The notes below the pieces were generated by a model. The model was not told the origin of the DNA. It made no database searches and saw only the letters and a list, made by a program, of their open reading frames with translations. The translations under genes were made by a program, and so were the position numbers. A stretch of 64,000 bases of DNA from Hyphomicrobiales bacterium (GTDB taxonomy: Bacteria; Pseudomonadota; Alphaproteobacteria; Rhizobiales; Xanthobacteraceae). Positions 42,781-53,062 of the stretch are shown one piece after another (positions within the stretch are counted from its first letter, which is position 1; each line of letters begins with the position of its first letter). The stretch lies in the NCBI GenBank assembly GCA_021732215.1, contig JAKFVL010000012.1, forward strand, positions 1 to 64,000, in the 5' to 3' direction.

Positions 42781-45591
42781 TCACCCGCTATTCCTCAGCC
42801 CCGCCGAAATTCCGTTGATGGTGATCTGGATGCCGCGCAGAACCTGCTCGTCAGGACTTTCGGCGCGGTGCGCCTTGAGCAACTCTACCTGCACGTGGTT
42901 GAGCGGATCGAGATAGGGAAATCGGTTACGGATCGATCGCTCGAGCGCGGGATTTCCTTCCAGCAATCGGTCGTGCTCCATGATGTCCAGCAGCGTTTCA
43001 ATGGTGAGATGCCATTCGCGGCGGATACGGCCAAAGATCTGTTCGCGCAACACAGCATCGGGAACCAGCTCCGCATAGCGCGACGCGATCGCAATGCTGC
43101 TTTTCGCCAGTACCATGTCCATGTTGGACAATAGCGTGCGGAAGAACGGCCACTCGCGATACAGCTCCTGCAGAAACGCCATGCCCTTGTCCGGATTCTG
43201 CGCGATCCACGATTCGACTGCGCTGCCGAAACCGTACCAGCCCGGTAGCATCAACCGGCATTGCGCCCAGCTGAACACCCAGGGAATCGCGCGCAGATCC
43301 TCGATCTTCTGCGTCTTCTTGCGCGACGCCGGACGGCTGCCGATGTTCAACGTCGCGATTTCGCTGATGACCGTCGAGCCCCAGAAGTAATCCTCGAAAC
43401 CCTCTGTTTCGTAGACAAGATTGCGATAGGCAGAGAAGGCGAGCGCCGACAGTCCCTCCATCGCATCGAGATAACCCGGGTTCGGCGCGCTCTGGCGCGC
43501 CTGCAGCAAGCTCGCTTCCAGCGTTGCCGCGGCGAGAACTTCCAGATTGCTGCGTCCGACATCGGCGTTGGAATATTTGCTGGAAATGATTTCGCCCTGT
43601 TCGGTGATGCGGATCTGGCCGTTCACCGCACCACCGGGCTGCGCGAGAATGGCATCATAGCTCGGGCCGCCACCGCGGCCGACCGAACCGCCGCGGCCAT
43701 GGAACAAGCGCAGCCTCACCCCGTGGCGTTCGAACACCTTGATCAGCTCGATTTCCGCCTTGTACAGCTCCCAGCCGGACGTGACGAAACCGCCGTCCTT
43801 GTTGCTGTCCGAATAACCCAGCATGACCTCCTGGACGCCGCCGCGGCTGTCGACAAATCGTCGGTAGTCGTGCATCGACAGGATGCGATCCATGATTTGC
43901 GAAGACGCCTGCAAATCCTCGATCGTCTCGAACAGCGGCACAATGTTGATCGAGCAGCGACCGGAGGGGTTGAGCAGCCCGGCTTCTTTTAGAAGCACCG
44001 CGACCTCAAGCATGTCGGACACGCCCTTGCACATCGAGATGATGCACTGGGGAATGACGCGGCTGCCATGCATGGCATGTGCGTCCGCTGCGGCACGGAA
44101 CACGGCGAGTTCTCCGACGGTTTCCTCGCTGTATTTGACGAACTGTGACGTCAGAGGCCGAGTCGCGTGCAATTCGTCCGCGAGCACTGCAATCCGCTCG
44201 TCCTCGTTCATCGCAAGGTAAGACATGCCGGGGTTGGCGGCGTCCATCAGTTCGGCGATGGTGCGTTCGTGCACGGCCGAGTTCTGGCGGATATCGAGGC
44301 TTGCCAGGTAGAGCCCGAAACACCCCACCGCACGCCGCAACAGCCGCAATCGGCCGCGTGCGATGATCCGCGAATTGTTGGCGAGCAGCGAGTGGTGCAA
44401 GACGTCGAGATCGGCCTTGAACTCGCGCGGATCTCCATAGGCTTCAGCCGCACCGACCGGCGCACGATTGGTGACGATCTGCATTTTTGCCGCGGTGGCC
44501 GCGAGCCGCGCATAGATGCCGGACACCGCAAGACGATACGGCTCGCCGCTCCGGTGCGGCGACGGATCCGGCGAGCGCTCCGCCAGCGTGCGCAGTTCGT
44601 CCGATACATCGGCAAGATGGGCCGCGATCGACAGTTCCGCGCCAAGCAAGTGCAGTTCGTCAAGGTAGTGGCGGATCAGCAATGTGCTCTGCAGCCGCAG
44701 CGCGCCGCGCATCACGTCTGCGGTGACGAACGGATTTCCGTCGCGATCGCCGCCGATCCAGCTGCCCATTCGCAGGAACGATGCGAGCTCAGCCTCGGTG
44801 CCATCCTGCTGCAGATGATCCTCGAGCGTGCAATGCAGCCGCGGTACTTCGCGCAGGAAAGTGTAGTCGTAGAACGACAGGCCGTTGGCGACTTCGTCCA
44901 GCACAGTCAGCTTGGTCCGCCGCAACAGATTGGTTTGCCATAGCGTCAGCACGGCCCGGCGCAACTGCTCTTCGCTGGCTGCGTACTCATCCCCGGTCAA
45001 AGTCATCCGCTCTCGCCGGTCGAGAATATCCGCGATCTCCATTTCGCGATCGATCGTGCTCTTGCGGCGGACTTCGGTCGGGTGGGCGGTCAACACCGGA
45101 CAAACCAGCGCAGTGCTCAGGAATTTCCGCAGCGCATCCGCCGCAATCCCGCTCTGCTGCACCCGGGCAACCACTTGCGCGAGCGTGCCCGCGCGTGACG
45201 CTTTGGTATCGCTCTGGGCCCGCATCCGCCGGATGTTGTTTTGATCCTCGGCAATGTTGGCAAGATGCGAGAAATAGCTGAAAGCGCGCACAATCCGCAC
45301 CGTATCGGCCACTGTCATGCCGTCGAGAATGCTTTCGAGTTCGCGGCGCGCCAGATGATCGTCGTCGCGGTGAAATCGCACCGAGCTTTGCCGGATGCGT
45401 TCGACCAGATCGAACACGTCGGCGCCTTCCTGATCGCGCACGGTATCTCCGAGAATGCGCCCGAGCAGGCGAATATCCTCGCGTAAGCTCGCATCGTCAT
45501 GACCGGCCGTCTCCGGGTTATCGGCGCGTGCGGGCATTGATTGCGGCTGGGATGGCATGTCATGCGGCTCCGGACCTGATCGGAATGCCAT
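42781..45591 (-). CDS. ppc: phosphoenolpyruvate carboxylase
   Basis: 936 aa, the normal size. Motifs: [12 protein letters not shown] (catalytic His), [53 protein letters not shown] and the C-terminal ISAGLRNSG. It carboxylates PEP to oxaloacetate to refill the TCA cycle. ATG 45591 gives the full length; ATG 45558 is an alternative. It lies upstream of nothing obvious on its strand. In the serine cycle Ppc works with malyl-CoA lyase and serine-glyoxylate aminotransferase, relatives of which are also in this window. Confidence 0.97.
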   Translation of the reverse strand: MAFRSGPEPHDMPSQPQSMPARADNPETAGHDDASLREDIRLLGRILGDTVRDQEGADVFDLVERIRQSSVRFHRDDDHLARRELESILDGMTVADTVRIVRAFSYFSHLANIAEDQNNIRRMRAQSDTKASRAGTLAQVVARVQQSGIAADALRKFLSTALVCPVLTAHPTEVRRKSTIDREMEIADILDRRERMTLTGDEYAASEEQLRRAVLTLWQTNLLRRTKLTVLDEVANGLSFYDYTFLREVPRLHCTLEDHLQQDGTEAELASFLRMGSWIGGDRDGNPFVTADVMRGALRLQSTLLIRHYLDELHLLGAELSIAAHLADVSDELRTLAERSPDPSPHRSGEPYRLAVSGIYARLAATAAKMQIVTNRAPVGAAEAYGDPREFKADLDVLHHSLLANNSRIIARGRLRLLRRAVGCFGLYLASLDIRQNSAVHERTIAELMDAANPGMSYLAMNEDERIAVLADELHATRPLTSQFVKYSEETVGELAVFRAAADAHAMHGSRVIPQCIISMCKGVSDMLEVAVLLKEAGLLNPSGRCSINIVPLFETIEDLQASSQIMDRILSMHDYRRFVDSRGGVQEVMLGYSDSNKDGGFVTSGWELYKAEIELIKVFERHGVRLRLFHGRGGSVGRGGGPSYDAILAQPGGAVNGQIRITEQGEIISSKYSNADVGRSNLEVLAAATLEASLLQARQSAPNPGYLDAMEGLSALAFSAYRNLVYETEGFEDYFWGSTVISEIATLNIGSRPASRKKTQKIEDLRAIPWVFSWAQCRLMLPGWYGFGSAVESWIAQNPDKGMAFLQELYREWPFFRTLLSNMDMVLAKSSIAIASRYAELVPDAVLREQIFGRIRREWHLTIETLLDIMEHDRLLEGNPALERSIRNRFPYLDPLNHVQVELLKAHRAESPDEQVLRGIQITINGISAGLRNSG

Positions 45592-45674
45592 TCAGTGCAA
45601 GTTTTGGCTTCCCGCGCAAGAACGCGGACCGGCATGAATCGCAGAAACCTGCGGCAGCGGCGGTACGCGGCGGT

Positions 45675-47210
45675 TCAGATTTTCCGCCCCGCCCGCTCCC
45701 AATAGGGATCGCGCAACCGGCGTTTGAAGATTTTTCCGGAATCCTCGCGCGGCAGCGCGCCGTGGATTTCGATGTGCTTCGGCACCTTGTAGTCGGCAAG
45801 CGATGCCTTGAGCTGAGCGCGGATCGAGCCGATGTCCAGCGTCACCCCCGGCTGCAGTTCAACCACCGCCATCAACGCCTCGCCGAACTCCGCATCGGGA
45901 ATGCCGAACACCGCGCAATCATTCACGCCTGCGACGCCGTGCAACACGGCCTCGATCTCGGCCGGGTAGATATTGACCCCACCTGAGATCACCATGTCCC
46001 GCTTGCGATCCGAGATGAAAACGTAGCCATCCGCGTCGATGTATCCGACATCGCCGGAGGTGATGAAGCCGTCGCGATCGATCTCGGCGCGTTTCTCTGG
46101 CTTGTTGTGATAGGTGAAATCCGGATTGCCCGCGATCCGCGAATAGATTTCACCAACCTGCCCCTGGGGCACTTCGCGGCCGTCCTCGCCGACAAATTTC
46201 AGTTCCGCGCCCGGCGCGATCTTGCCGACCGTGCCCGGCTTATTCAACGCATCGGTAGAATTCGCGAACGTCACCGCGCCGGATTCGGTCGAGCCATAGA
46301 ATTCAAAAATGATCGGGCCCCACCACGCGATCATGGCGCGTTTGACCTCCGGGGGGCACGGTGCGGCTGCGATGATGATATGGCGGAGCGACGACACATC
46401 GTATGATTTTCGCACGCTTTCCGGCAGCTTGAGCAGCCGGATCAGCATGGTCGGCACCATGAAGATGGTGTCGATCTTCTCGCGATCGACCGACCGCAAA
46501 AATTCCTCGGGGTCGAACCGCGGCATCAGCACCAGTACTCCGCCGAGACGGCCGGCGCGGATCGCGAACGAATTCGGCGCGGAGTGATAGAACGGCCCCG
46601 GCAGGATCGCCCGCGCACTCGGCTTCAGCCCGTAGATCAGCGCGCGCATCGCCTCCGCGTTTGTGGCCTGCGCCGGCGTCGGCGCGTTGCGGCGGACGCC
46701 TTTCGGGTGTCCCGTCGTGCCGGACGTATAGATCATGTTCTGCGGCTGCTGCAGTGCCGGGCCATCGTAAGGTGGCTGCTTCGTGATCCACTCATCGAGT
46801 TCGAGCGCGAAGGACGGTCGCGGCAGAGTGTCTGGATCGATTTTATAGTTCGCCAGAATTTCGGGCGGCGTCGGCACGCTTATGACGGTGACACCGGCCG
46901 GCATCACGCCGCGCGGCTGATGCAACAGATCGGCATGGCCGAACAGAACCTTTGCGCCAGAGTCTTTCAGGACGTATTCGATCTCCTCCGGCTTGAAGTG
47001 CCAGTTCACCGGCACCGCATAGGCGCCGAGCGTCATCACGGCGTAGGTCGCCTCGAGGCATGCGATGTCGTTGCGCATCAATACACAGACACTGTCGCCC
47101 TGCTTGACGCCGAGCACTTGCAAACCGCCGGCGATGAGCCGTGCACGAGCTGCCACGTCCTCGTGGCTCTTGAGACGCGCGCCTGAGACGATGCCGATGG
47201 ATGAGATCAA
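45675..47210 (-). CDS. acyl-CoA synthetase (AMP-forming)
   Basis: 511 aa. ANL-superfamily motifs: MIYTSGTTGHPKGVRRNAP (P-loop), FEFYGSTESGAVTF, TSGDVGYIDADGYVFISDRK followed by RDMVISGGVNIYP, and the catalytic Lys in PREDSGKIFKRRLR. It activates a carboxylate to an acyl-CoA with ATP; chain type is unknown. The divergent neighbour is a family III CoA transferase (47459), so the intergenic 248 bases probably serve both. Confidence 0.92.
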   Translation of the reverse strand: MISSIGIVSGARLKSHEDVAARARLIAGGLQVLGVKQGDSVCVLMRNDIACLEATYAVMTLGAYAVPVNWHFKPEEIEYVLKDSGAKVLFGHADLLHQPRGVMPAGVTVISVPTPPEILANYKIDPDTLPRPSFALELDEWITKQPPYDGPALQQPQNMIYTSGTTGHPKGVRRNAPTPAQATNAEAMRALIYGLKPSARAILPGPFYHSAPNSFAIRAGRLGGVLVLMPRFDPEEFLRSVDREKIDTIFMVPTMLIRLLKLPESVRKSYDVSSLRHIIIAAAPCPPEVKRAMIAWWGPIIFEFYGSTESGAVTFANSTDALNKPGTVGKIAPGAELKFVGEDGREVPQGQVGEIYSRIAGNPDFTYHNKPEKRAEIDRDGFITSGDVGYIDADGYVFISDRKRDMVISGGVNIYPAEIEAVLHGVAGVNDCAVFGIPDAEFGEALMAVVELQPGVTLDIGSIRAQLKASLADYKVPKHIEIHGALPREDSGKIFKRRLRDPYWERAGRKI

Positions 47211-47458
47211 ACCCGAACTCCAAACAATAATGATGCGCTGCGAAAACCGGCGGCATTCAAGTTATCATGGCTGGGAACGCAAGGTGCGGATGCCGCTTGA
47301 AATGGCAATGTCCGCGCGCGGCATTCCTGCCTGCGGATTTCGCATACTGAAACGATACTTCGGGATGTGAATTCGGGTTATATAACCGCTCGATGGCAGG
47401 CCGCACTGGCCGGACTTCGAACAACAAGCGACAATAAACAGTCAGGGAGCGATACGGA

Positions 47459-48664
47459 ATGAGCGAGGGTCTGTTCAAGGGTCTGAAGGTGATCGATTGC
47501 GCGAGCTTCATCGCCGCCCCCGCCTCCGCCACCGTGCTGTCGGATTTCGGCGCCGAGGTCATCAAGATCGAGCCGCCGGGCGCGGGCGACCCCTATCGCA
47601 ACCTGCCGAACCTGCCGGGCTATCCCGAAACCGAGCATAACTTCGCCTGGCTGCTGGAGGGCCGCAACAAACGCAGTCTCGCGCTCGATCTGGCCAAGCC
47701 CGAAGGTCAGGCCGTGCTGCGCAAGCTGGTCAAGGAATGCGATGTCTTCATCACCAATTTCCCGCCGCAGGTCCGCAAGAAACTCGGCCTCACCTACGAC
47801 GAACTCGCGCCGCTCAACGAGCGCATGATCTATGCCTCGTTCACCGGCTACGGCGAAACCGGCGACGAAGCCAACAAGCCCGGCTTCGACTCAAGCGCTT
47901 ATTGGGCGCGCTCCGGCCTGATGGACCTCGTACGCGACGGAACGGAATCGGTGCCCGCACGCTCGGTCGCCGGCATGGGCGACCACCCCTGCGCCATGGC
48001 ATTCTATGGCGCGATCGTTACCGGCCTCTACAAGCGCGAGAAGACCGGCAAGGGCACCATGGTCTCGTCGAATTTAATGGCGAACGGCCTTTGGGCCTCG
48101 AGTGTTCTGGCGCAGGCTGCACTCGTCGGCGGCAAGTTCAAGGAACGGCAGCCGCGGTCTCGCGCCATGAATGCCTGCACCAATCACTACAAATGCAAGG
48201 ATGGCCGCTGGATCATCCTGTCGCTGCTCAATGAAGACAAGCAGTGGCCGATTCTCGCACGCGCGATTGAGCGCGTCGATCTGCTGCAGGATGCGCGCTT
48301 CGACACCACGGCGAACCGGCACGCCAATTCGCAGGAGCTGGTGCGCGTGCTCGACGGCGTCTTCATCGCCAAGGATCTGGCCGACTGGCGCAAGATCCTC
48401 GACGGCACCGGCATCATCTTCGGCGTCGTCGGCGTGCTCGACGATCTGCTGACGGACAAGCAGATGCGCGACACCGAAGCGCTGGTGCCGTTCGAGAACG
48501 ACACCATGCTGACCATCAACAGCCCGATCTGGATCGGCGGTGAAAAGAAACGCCCGCCGCGCAAGGCGCCCGAACTCGGCCAGCACAGCAACGAGATTCT
48601 CGCAGACCTCGGCTTCAGCAGCGCCGAGATCGAGAAGATGCGCGCCGCAGGAATCGTTGGCTAG
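47459..48664 (+). CDS. CaiB/BaiF-family CoA transferase
   Basis: 401 aa. FKGLKVIDCASFIAAPASATVLSDFGAEVIKIEPP, LALDLAKPEGQAVLRKLV, FTGYGETGDEANKPGFDSSAYWARSG with the Asp nucleophile candidate in GFD, and GKGTMVSSNLMANGLWAS. It is a formyl-CoA-transferase-type enzyme for an unknown acid. It differs from the 36211 protein, so the window holds two such transferases for different substrates. Convergent with the enoyl-CoA hydratase gene. Confidence 0.92.
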   Translation: MSEGLFKGLKVIDCASFIAAPASATVLSDFGAEVIKIEPPGAGDPYRNLPNLPGYPETEHNFAWLLEGRNKRSLALDLAKPEGQAVLRKLVKECDVFITNFPPQVRKKLGLTYDELAPLNERMIYASFTGYGETGDEANKPGFDSSAYWARSGLMDLVRDGTESVPARSVAGMGDHPCAMAFYGAIVTGLYKREKTGKGTMVSSNLMANGLWASSVLAQAALVGGKFKERQPRSRAMNACTNHYKCKDGRWIILSLLNEDKQWPILARAIERVDLLQDARFDTTANRHANSQELVRVLDGVFIAKDLADWRKILDGTGIIFGVVGVLDDLLTDKQMRDTEALVPFENDTMLTINSPIWIGGEKKRPPRKAPELGQHSNEILADLGFSSAEIEKMRAAGIVG

Positions 48665-48715
48665 CAGAAGCGAGCAGCGTGGGCCGCACTCGCTATCCTT
48701 TTGTGCGGAGGAATC

Positions 48716-49516
48716 TCAAGCATCCGCGAATCTCGGCAGCCGCTTGTCGAGATTGGCCTTCACCGCCTCGAGCTGATTGGGTGAACCGATCAGCTTCTTC
48801 TGCTCGATGGATTCGGCCAGCAGCGCCGGCGCCGGATCGGCGCGGAGCTTGCCCAGCATCCGCTTCATGGCGCGGACCGCATCCGGATTCTTGTTGGCGA
48901 TGTCGCGCGCCACTTCCAAAGCCACTGCCCGCGGATCGTCTACGATGCGCGTGGCGAGACCGTAGCTCATCGCCTCCTGCGCGGAGAAGATGCGACCCGT
49001 ATAACAGAGATCGCGCAGGATATCGTCGCGCACCAGGCCTGCCAGAATCGGCGTCCCGGCCATGTCAGGCACGAGCCCCCATTTGATTTCCATGATCGAC
49101 ATCCGCGCGTCGCTTGAGAGAAAGCGCATGTCAGCGCCGAGCGCGAGTTGAAAACCGCCGCCGAACGCAACGCCATGCACTGCGGCAATCACCGGCACCG
49201 GCAGTTCGCGCCAGCCCCAGACCGCGTATTGCGGATGATTGGCGATGCCGTGGGTACGCTCTGCGAGATCGCCGAGCCGTCCGGTCCCCTTGCCCTCGCC
49301 CATGGTCTGGAAGCGGCCCATGTCGAGACCGGCGCAGAACGCGCGGCCCTCGCCGGACAGCACCACCGCGCGCAGACCCTTCTCGTTCTTCAGCTGTGTG
49401 CAGGCGTTGACGATGGCATCAAACATCGCCATGTCGAGTGCATTCATTTTATCGGGGCGCGTCAGCCGGACATCGGCAACGCCGCCTTCGATCGAGATTG
49501 AGACCCGGTCTTCCAT
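48716..49516 (-). CDS. crotonase/enoyl-CoA hydratase family protein
   Basis: 266 aa. Crotonase fold: VRLTRPDKMNALDMAMF, GEGRAFCAGLDMGRF (oxyanion hole), AVHGVAFGGGFQLALGADMRF and MEIKWGLVPDMAGT with the catalytic Glu and an Asp further on. It acts on an acyl-CoA, as hydratase or isomerase. The divergent SDR gene at 49732 resembles 2,4-dienoyl-CoA reductase, and an operator-like palindrome lies between them, pointing to unsaturated fatty-acid oxidation. Confidence 0.92.
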   Translation of the reverse strand: MEDRVSISIEGGVADVRLTRPDKMNALDMAMFDAIVNACTQLKNEKGLRAVVLSGEGRAFCAGLDMGRFQTMGEGKGTGRLGDLAERTHGIANHPQYAVWGWRELPVPVIAAVHGVAFGGGFQLALGADMRFLSSDARMSIMEIKWGLVPDMAGTPILAGLVRDDILRDLCYTGRIFSAQEAMSYGLATRIVDDPRAVALEVARDIANKNPDAVRAMKRMLGKLRADPAPALLAESIEQKKLIGSPNQLEAVKANLDKRLPRFADA

Positions 49517-49626
49517 CGCTGTTATCTTTCTTTCGCGTCCTCTGACCGCAAAACCGGTACCCGCTTTTGCAAAGGATGCGTCATGCCAGTGACTTTTCCG
49601 GCTTTACAAAAGAGCCTTCGTTGGTT

Positions 49627-49642
49627 TTAGTCAATCGACCAA
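49627..49642. promoter_or_regulatory. operator-like palindrome between divergent fatty-acid genes
   Basis: TTAGTC-AATC-GACCAA, an inverted repeat with one mismatch (TTrGTC / GACyAA), extended outward by GTTGGT (49620-49625) that also pairs with ACCAAC (49638-49643). It is of a size bound by TetR-type fatty-acid regulators. No regulator gene is adjacent. Confidence 0.5.
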
Positions 49643-49731
49643 CTAAGAAAAAATAATGGCTTGATCTCGAAGCGGATGCCGGTTTCGGGCGATATGCCAC
49701 ACAAGATTCTTTACCGGATGAGGAAACACAA

Positions 49732-50604
49732 ATGTTCACGCAAGGTCTGCTCAAGGGCCGCCGCATTCTTGTTACCGGCGGCGGCACCGGTCTCGGCAAA
49801 TCCATGGCCACGAAGTTTCTGCAGCTTGGCGCGGAAGTTCACATCTGCGGCCGCCGCAAGGTCGTATGCGAGGAGACCGCTGCTGAATTGATGAAAGCAC
49901 ACGGCGGCAAGGTTGTGGCGCATGGAGTCGATATTCGCGACGCCGGCGCTGTCGATGCGATGATCGAGGAGATATGGAAGAGCGGTCCGCTCACCGACCT
50001 CATCAACAACGCTGCGGGCAATTTCATCTCGCGCACACAGGACTTGAGCCCGCGTGGATTCGATGCGGTCGCCAATATCGTGATGCACGGCACGTTCTAC
50101 GTGACGCATGCAGTTGGCCGCCGCTGGATCGCAAACAAGCTGCGCGGCAATGTCGTCTCCGTCACGGTAACGTGGGTACGCAACGGCAGTCCCTATGTGG
50201 TGCCCTCCGCCATGAGCAAGGCGGCGATCCACACCATGACGATGTCGCTCGCCGCCGAGTGGGGCAAATATGGCATCCGCCTCAACACCATCGCGCCGGG
50301 CGAAATTCCCACCGAGGGCATGAGCAAGCGCATCAAGCCAGGCGACGAGGCCGGCGCACGCACCAAGGCGATGAACCCGATGAACCGCGTCGGCACCATG
50401 GAGGAGCTGCAGAACCTCGCCACCTTCCTGATTTCCGGCGGTTGCGACTGGATCAACGGCGAGACCATCGCCATGGACGGCGCGCAGGCGCTCGCCATGG
50501 GCGGCAACTTCTATCAGTTGCGCGACTGGAGCGACGCCGACTGGAATGCAGCGCGCGAGGCCGTCGTGGCACACAACGAAAAGGACAAGGCGGCGAGAGG
50601 ATAG
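49732..50604 (+). CDS. SDR oxidoreductase, 2,4-dienoyl-CoA reductase-like
   Basis: 290 aa. NADP-binding TGGGTGLG (15-22), NNAAGNFISRTQDLSP, and the block PYVVPSAMSKAA..MSLAAEWGKYGIRLNTIAPG. The usual Tyr-x3-Lys is replaced by the arrangement known from mitochondrial 2,4-dienoyl-CoA reductase (VVPSAxxKA..LAAEWGKYG). Predicted job: reduce 2,4-dienoyl-CoA during oxidation of polyunsaturated acyl chains. Divergent from a crotonase gene. Confidence 0.9.
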   Translation: MFTQGLLKGRRILVTGGGTGLGKSMATKFLQLGAEVHICGRRKVVCEETAAELMKAHGGKVVAHGVDIRDAGAVDAMIEEIWKSGPLTDLINNAAGNFISRTQDLSPRGFDAVANIVMHGTFYVTHAVGRRWIANKLRGNVVSVTVTWVRNGSPYVVPSAMSKAAIHTMTMSLAAEWGKYGIRLNTIAPGEIPTEGMSKRIKPGDEAGARTKAMNPMNRVGTMEELQNLATFLISGGCDWINGETIAMDGAQALAMGGNFYQLRDWSDADWNAAREAVVAHNEKDKAARG

Positions 50605-50624
50605 AGACTGAAGCGCTCGACGCT

Positions 50625-50763
50625 CTCCCTCCCCCACGAAGTGTGGGGAGGGTCGGCCGAGCGAAGCGGAGGCCGGGGTGGGGGATCTTGCTATGCACCC
50701 CCACCCGGCGCTTCATTCGCTACGCTCATTCGCACCACCCTCCCCACGCTACGCGGGGAGGGG
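50625..50763. repeat. palindromic repeat, CCCTCCCC/GGGGAGGG type
   Basis: The left hairpin (50627-50652) and right hairpin (CCTCCCC 50739-50745 / GGGGAGG 50755-50761) flank a middle in which GGTGGGGGATC..CACCCCCACC also pairs. This is a common element of the group. Its right arm supplies the ribosome binding site of the next gene. Confidence 0.8.
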
Positions 50764-50768
50764 AAACA

Positions 50769-51464
50769 ATGTGGAAGCCAGAACAAATGCAGTTTGATGA
50801 AGTCATCATGGGCCGCCGAAGCATCCGCGGTTACAAGCCTGATCCCGTACCCAGAGCATTGATTGAGGAAATCATCGGTTTGGCGATGCGCGCTCCATCG
50901 TCAATGAATACCCAGCCGTGGAATTTCTATGTCATCACGGGCGAACCGCTGGATCGAATCCGCGCGGGCAACACTGAGCGGATGGTGGCTGGGGTGCCGC
51001 AGTCGCGTGAGTTCCGCACTGGTCAGGGCTTTTCGGGACAGCATCGCGACAGGCAGATCGGTGTCGCCAAGCAACTATTCTCCGCCATGGGGATCGAGCG
51101 CGATGACAAGGACAAGCGCCAGGACTGGGTGCTACGCGGCTTTCGTCAATTCGATGCGCCCGTCTGCGTGATCGTGACTTACGATCGCGTGCTCGATGGC
51201 AGCGACGATACGCCCTTCGATTGCGGCGCTGTGGCAACCGCTCTCGTCAATGCGGCCTGGTCTCGCGGGCTCGGCGCCGTGATTAACAGCCAGGGCATCA
51301 TGCAATCGCCAGTGGTGCGCGAACACGCGGGAATAGCTGACGATCAGGTCATCATGAAAAGCATCGCACTCGGCTGGCCGGATGAAGGCTTCCCGGCAAA
51401 CGCAGTCGTATCGGAACGAAAGTCTGTCGGCGAAGCCACGGTGTTTGTCGGCTTCGACAGTTAG
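50769..51464 (+). CDS. nitroreductase-family FMN oxidoreductase
   Basis: 231 aa. It opens FDEVIMGRRSIRGYKPDPVP (FMN-binding RRSxR), then MRAPSSMNTQPWNFYVITGE and ALVNAAWSRGLGAVINSQGIM, IALGWPDEGFPANAVVSERK. FMN- and NAD(P)H-dependent reductase of nitro compounds, quinones or enones. SD GAGGGG at 50758-50763 lies within the 3' arm of a palindromic repeat. It is downstream of the SDR gene on the same strand. Confidence 0.92.
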   Translation: MWKPEQMQFDEVIMGRRSIRGYKPDPVPRALIEEIIGLAMRAPSSMNTQPWNFYVITGEPLDRIRAGNTERMVAGVPQSREFRTGQGFSGQHRDRQIGVAKQLFSAMGIERDDKDKRQDWVLRGFRQFDAPVCVIVTYDRVLDGSDDTPFDCGAVATALVNAAWSRGLGAVINSQGIMQSPVVREHAGIADDQVIMKSIALGWPDEGFPANAVVSERKSVGEATVFVGFDS

Positions 51465-51625
51465 GCCCGGAACACCAGCAAGGCAGCGCCGGACAACGCT
51501 CGCCCAGAAAGTGTCGCAGGCTGACATTCACAACTGTCCACAGTCGCAGAACTGTCATTTCGTTGTAACGTACCCGACACACGCCGCGACCAGAACGAGG
51601 AGCTCAACATCAAAGGAGTACCTTC

Positions 51626-52969
51626 ATGCGCTCTTTCACGCCTGCCCTGCTTGCCCTGCTCGCAACGACCGGCATCGCCGCCGCCCAGCAAGTCTATCCG
51701 GCGACCCTCGCCGGCCATGTCGTATTGCCCGCGGAGAGTTTCGTCGAAGCGCCGGCCGATGCGCCCGCCGACCTCAAGGTTTCCGGCAAGTTCACCACCG
51801 GTCAGCGCATCGAAGCGATCGGTACAGTGGAAGGCAAATCGTTCGATCGTCCGACCGGCGTGAAACTGCCATTCAAGGGCCAGCCTGTGCAGGGTCATTC
51901 CGGCATCAAGAAGATGCCGGACGGCACTTTTATGGTGCTGACCGACAACGGCTTCGGCTCGAAGGCCAATTCGCCGGATGCGATGCTGTTTCTCAGCCAC
52001 TATCGCATTGACTGGGCCAAGGGCAGCGTCGAGCGCATCGCCACCATCTTCCTGCATGACCCGGACAAGAAGGTGCCGTTCCGCATCGCCAACGAAGCCA
52101 CCGATAAACGCTATCTCACTGGCTCCGACTTCGACACCGAAGGCTTCCAGCTGATCGGCGACAAGATCTGGATCGGCGACGAGTTCGGTCCCTACCTGAT
52201 CCGCGCCGACAAGACTGGCAAGATCGAAGCCGTGTTCGAGACGCTGGTCGATGGCAAGCCGGCGCGCTCGCCGGATCATTACGCCGTTGCTTCGCCCGCG
52301 ACGCCGACCGCGACCGCGACGTTCAACGTGCGCCGCTCGAAGGGCTATGAGGGCATGGCCGCGTCGCCGGACGGCAAATTCCTCTATCCGCTGCTCGAAG
52401 GCCCGATGTGGGACGCCGAGAAGAAGGACTGGGAAAAGACCGCCGACGGCAAGGAGTATCTGCGCATCCTCGAGTTCAGCGTCGCCGACAACAAGTGGAC
52501 TGGCCGGCACTGGAAGTACGTGCTTGACGAGAACGGCCTCGCGATCGGTGATTTCAACATGATCGACGCCACCACCGCACTCGTGATCGAGCGCGACAAT
52601 GGCGAAGGCACTGCCGACAAGGCTTGCGAGGGCGCCAAGAAGCCGGATTGCTTCCACGATCTCGCGAAGTTCAAGCGCATCTACAAGATCGAGATGTCGG
52701 ACACGAACGTGAATGGGCCGGTCCGCAAGATCGGCTCCATCGATCTGATGAAGATTGCCGATCCGGACAAGAAGGCGCGCAAGCCACTCAATGCCGGTGT
52801 ACTCACCTTCCCGTTCTGGACCATCGAGAACGTCGAGATCGTCGATGCCTCGCACATCATCGTCGGCAACGACAACAACCTGCCGTTTTCGTCGAGCCGC
52901 GAGCCCAACAAGGCGGATGACAACGAGTTCGTGCTGCTGAAGGTGGAAGAGTTTTTGAAGGCGAAGTGA
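51626..52969 (+). CDS. secreted esterase-like phytase-family protein
   Basis: 447 aa with a signal peptide (ALLALLATTGIAAAQQ, cleavage about residue 20). The mature part is a beta-propeller of the 'esterase-like activity of phytase' type (PF13449-like): GHSGIKKMPDGTFMVLTDNGFGSKANSPDAM, DFDTEGFQLIGDKIWIGDEFGPYLI, GYEGMAASPDGKFLYPLLEG, IENVEIVDASHIIVGNDNNLPFS. A periplasmic phosphatase or esterase is possible; no phosphate operon is nearby. Confidence 0.88.
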   Translation: MRSFTPALLALLATTGIAAAQQVYPATLAGHVVLPAESFVEAPADAPADLKVSGKFTTGQRIEAIGTVEGKSFDRPTGVKLPFKGQPVQGHSGIKKMPDGTFMVLTDNGFGSKANSPDAMLFLSHYRIDWAKGSVERIATIFLHDPDKKVPFRIANEATDKRYLTGSDFDTEGFQLIGDKIWIGDEFGPYLIRADKTGKIEAVFETLVDGKPARSPDHYAVASPATPTATATFNVRRSKGYEGMAASPDGKFLYPLLEGPMWDAEKKDWEKTADGKEYLRILEFSVADNKWTGRHWKYVLDENGLAIGDFNMIDATTALVIERDNGEGTADKACEGAKKPDCFHDLAKFKRIYKIEMSDTNVNGPVRKIGSIDLMKIADPDKKARKPLNAGVLTFPFWTIENVEIVDASHIIVGNDNNLPFSSSREPNKADDNEFVLLKVEEFLKAK

Positions 52970-52977
52970 TCTAGGCC

Positions 52978-53054
52978 GTCATTGCGAGCAAAGCGAAGCA
53001 ATCCAGTCAAATTTTTGATCTGGATTGCTTCGTCGCGTTGCTGCTCGCAATGAC
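52978..53054. repeat. REP-like palindromic element, family A
   Basis: GTCATTGCGAGC..GAAGCAATCCAG pairs with CTGGATTGCTTCG..GCTCGCAATGAC; second copy of the element at 21237-21315. It lies between convergent genes. Confidence 0.87.
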
Positions 53055-53062
53055 GTAAGAAC

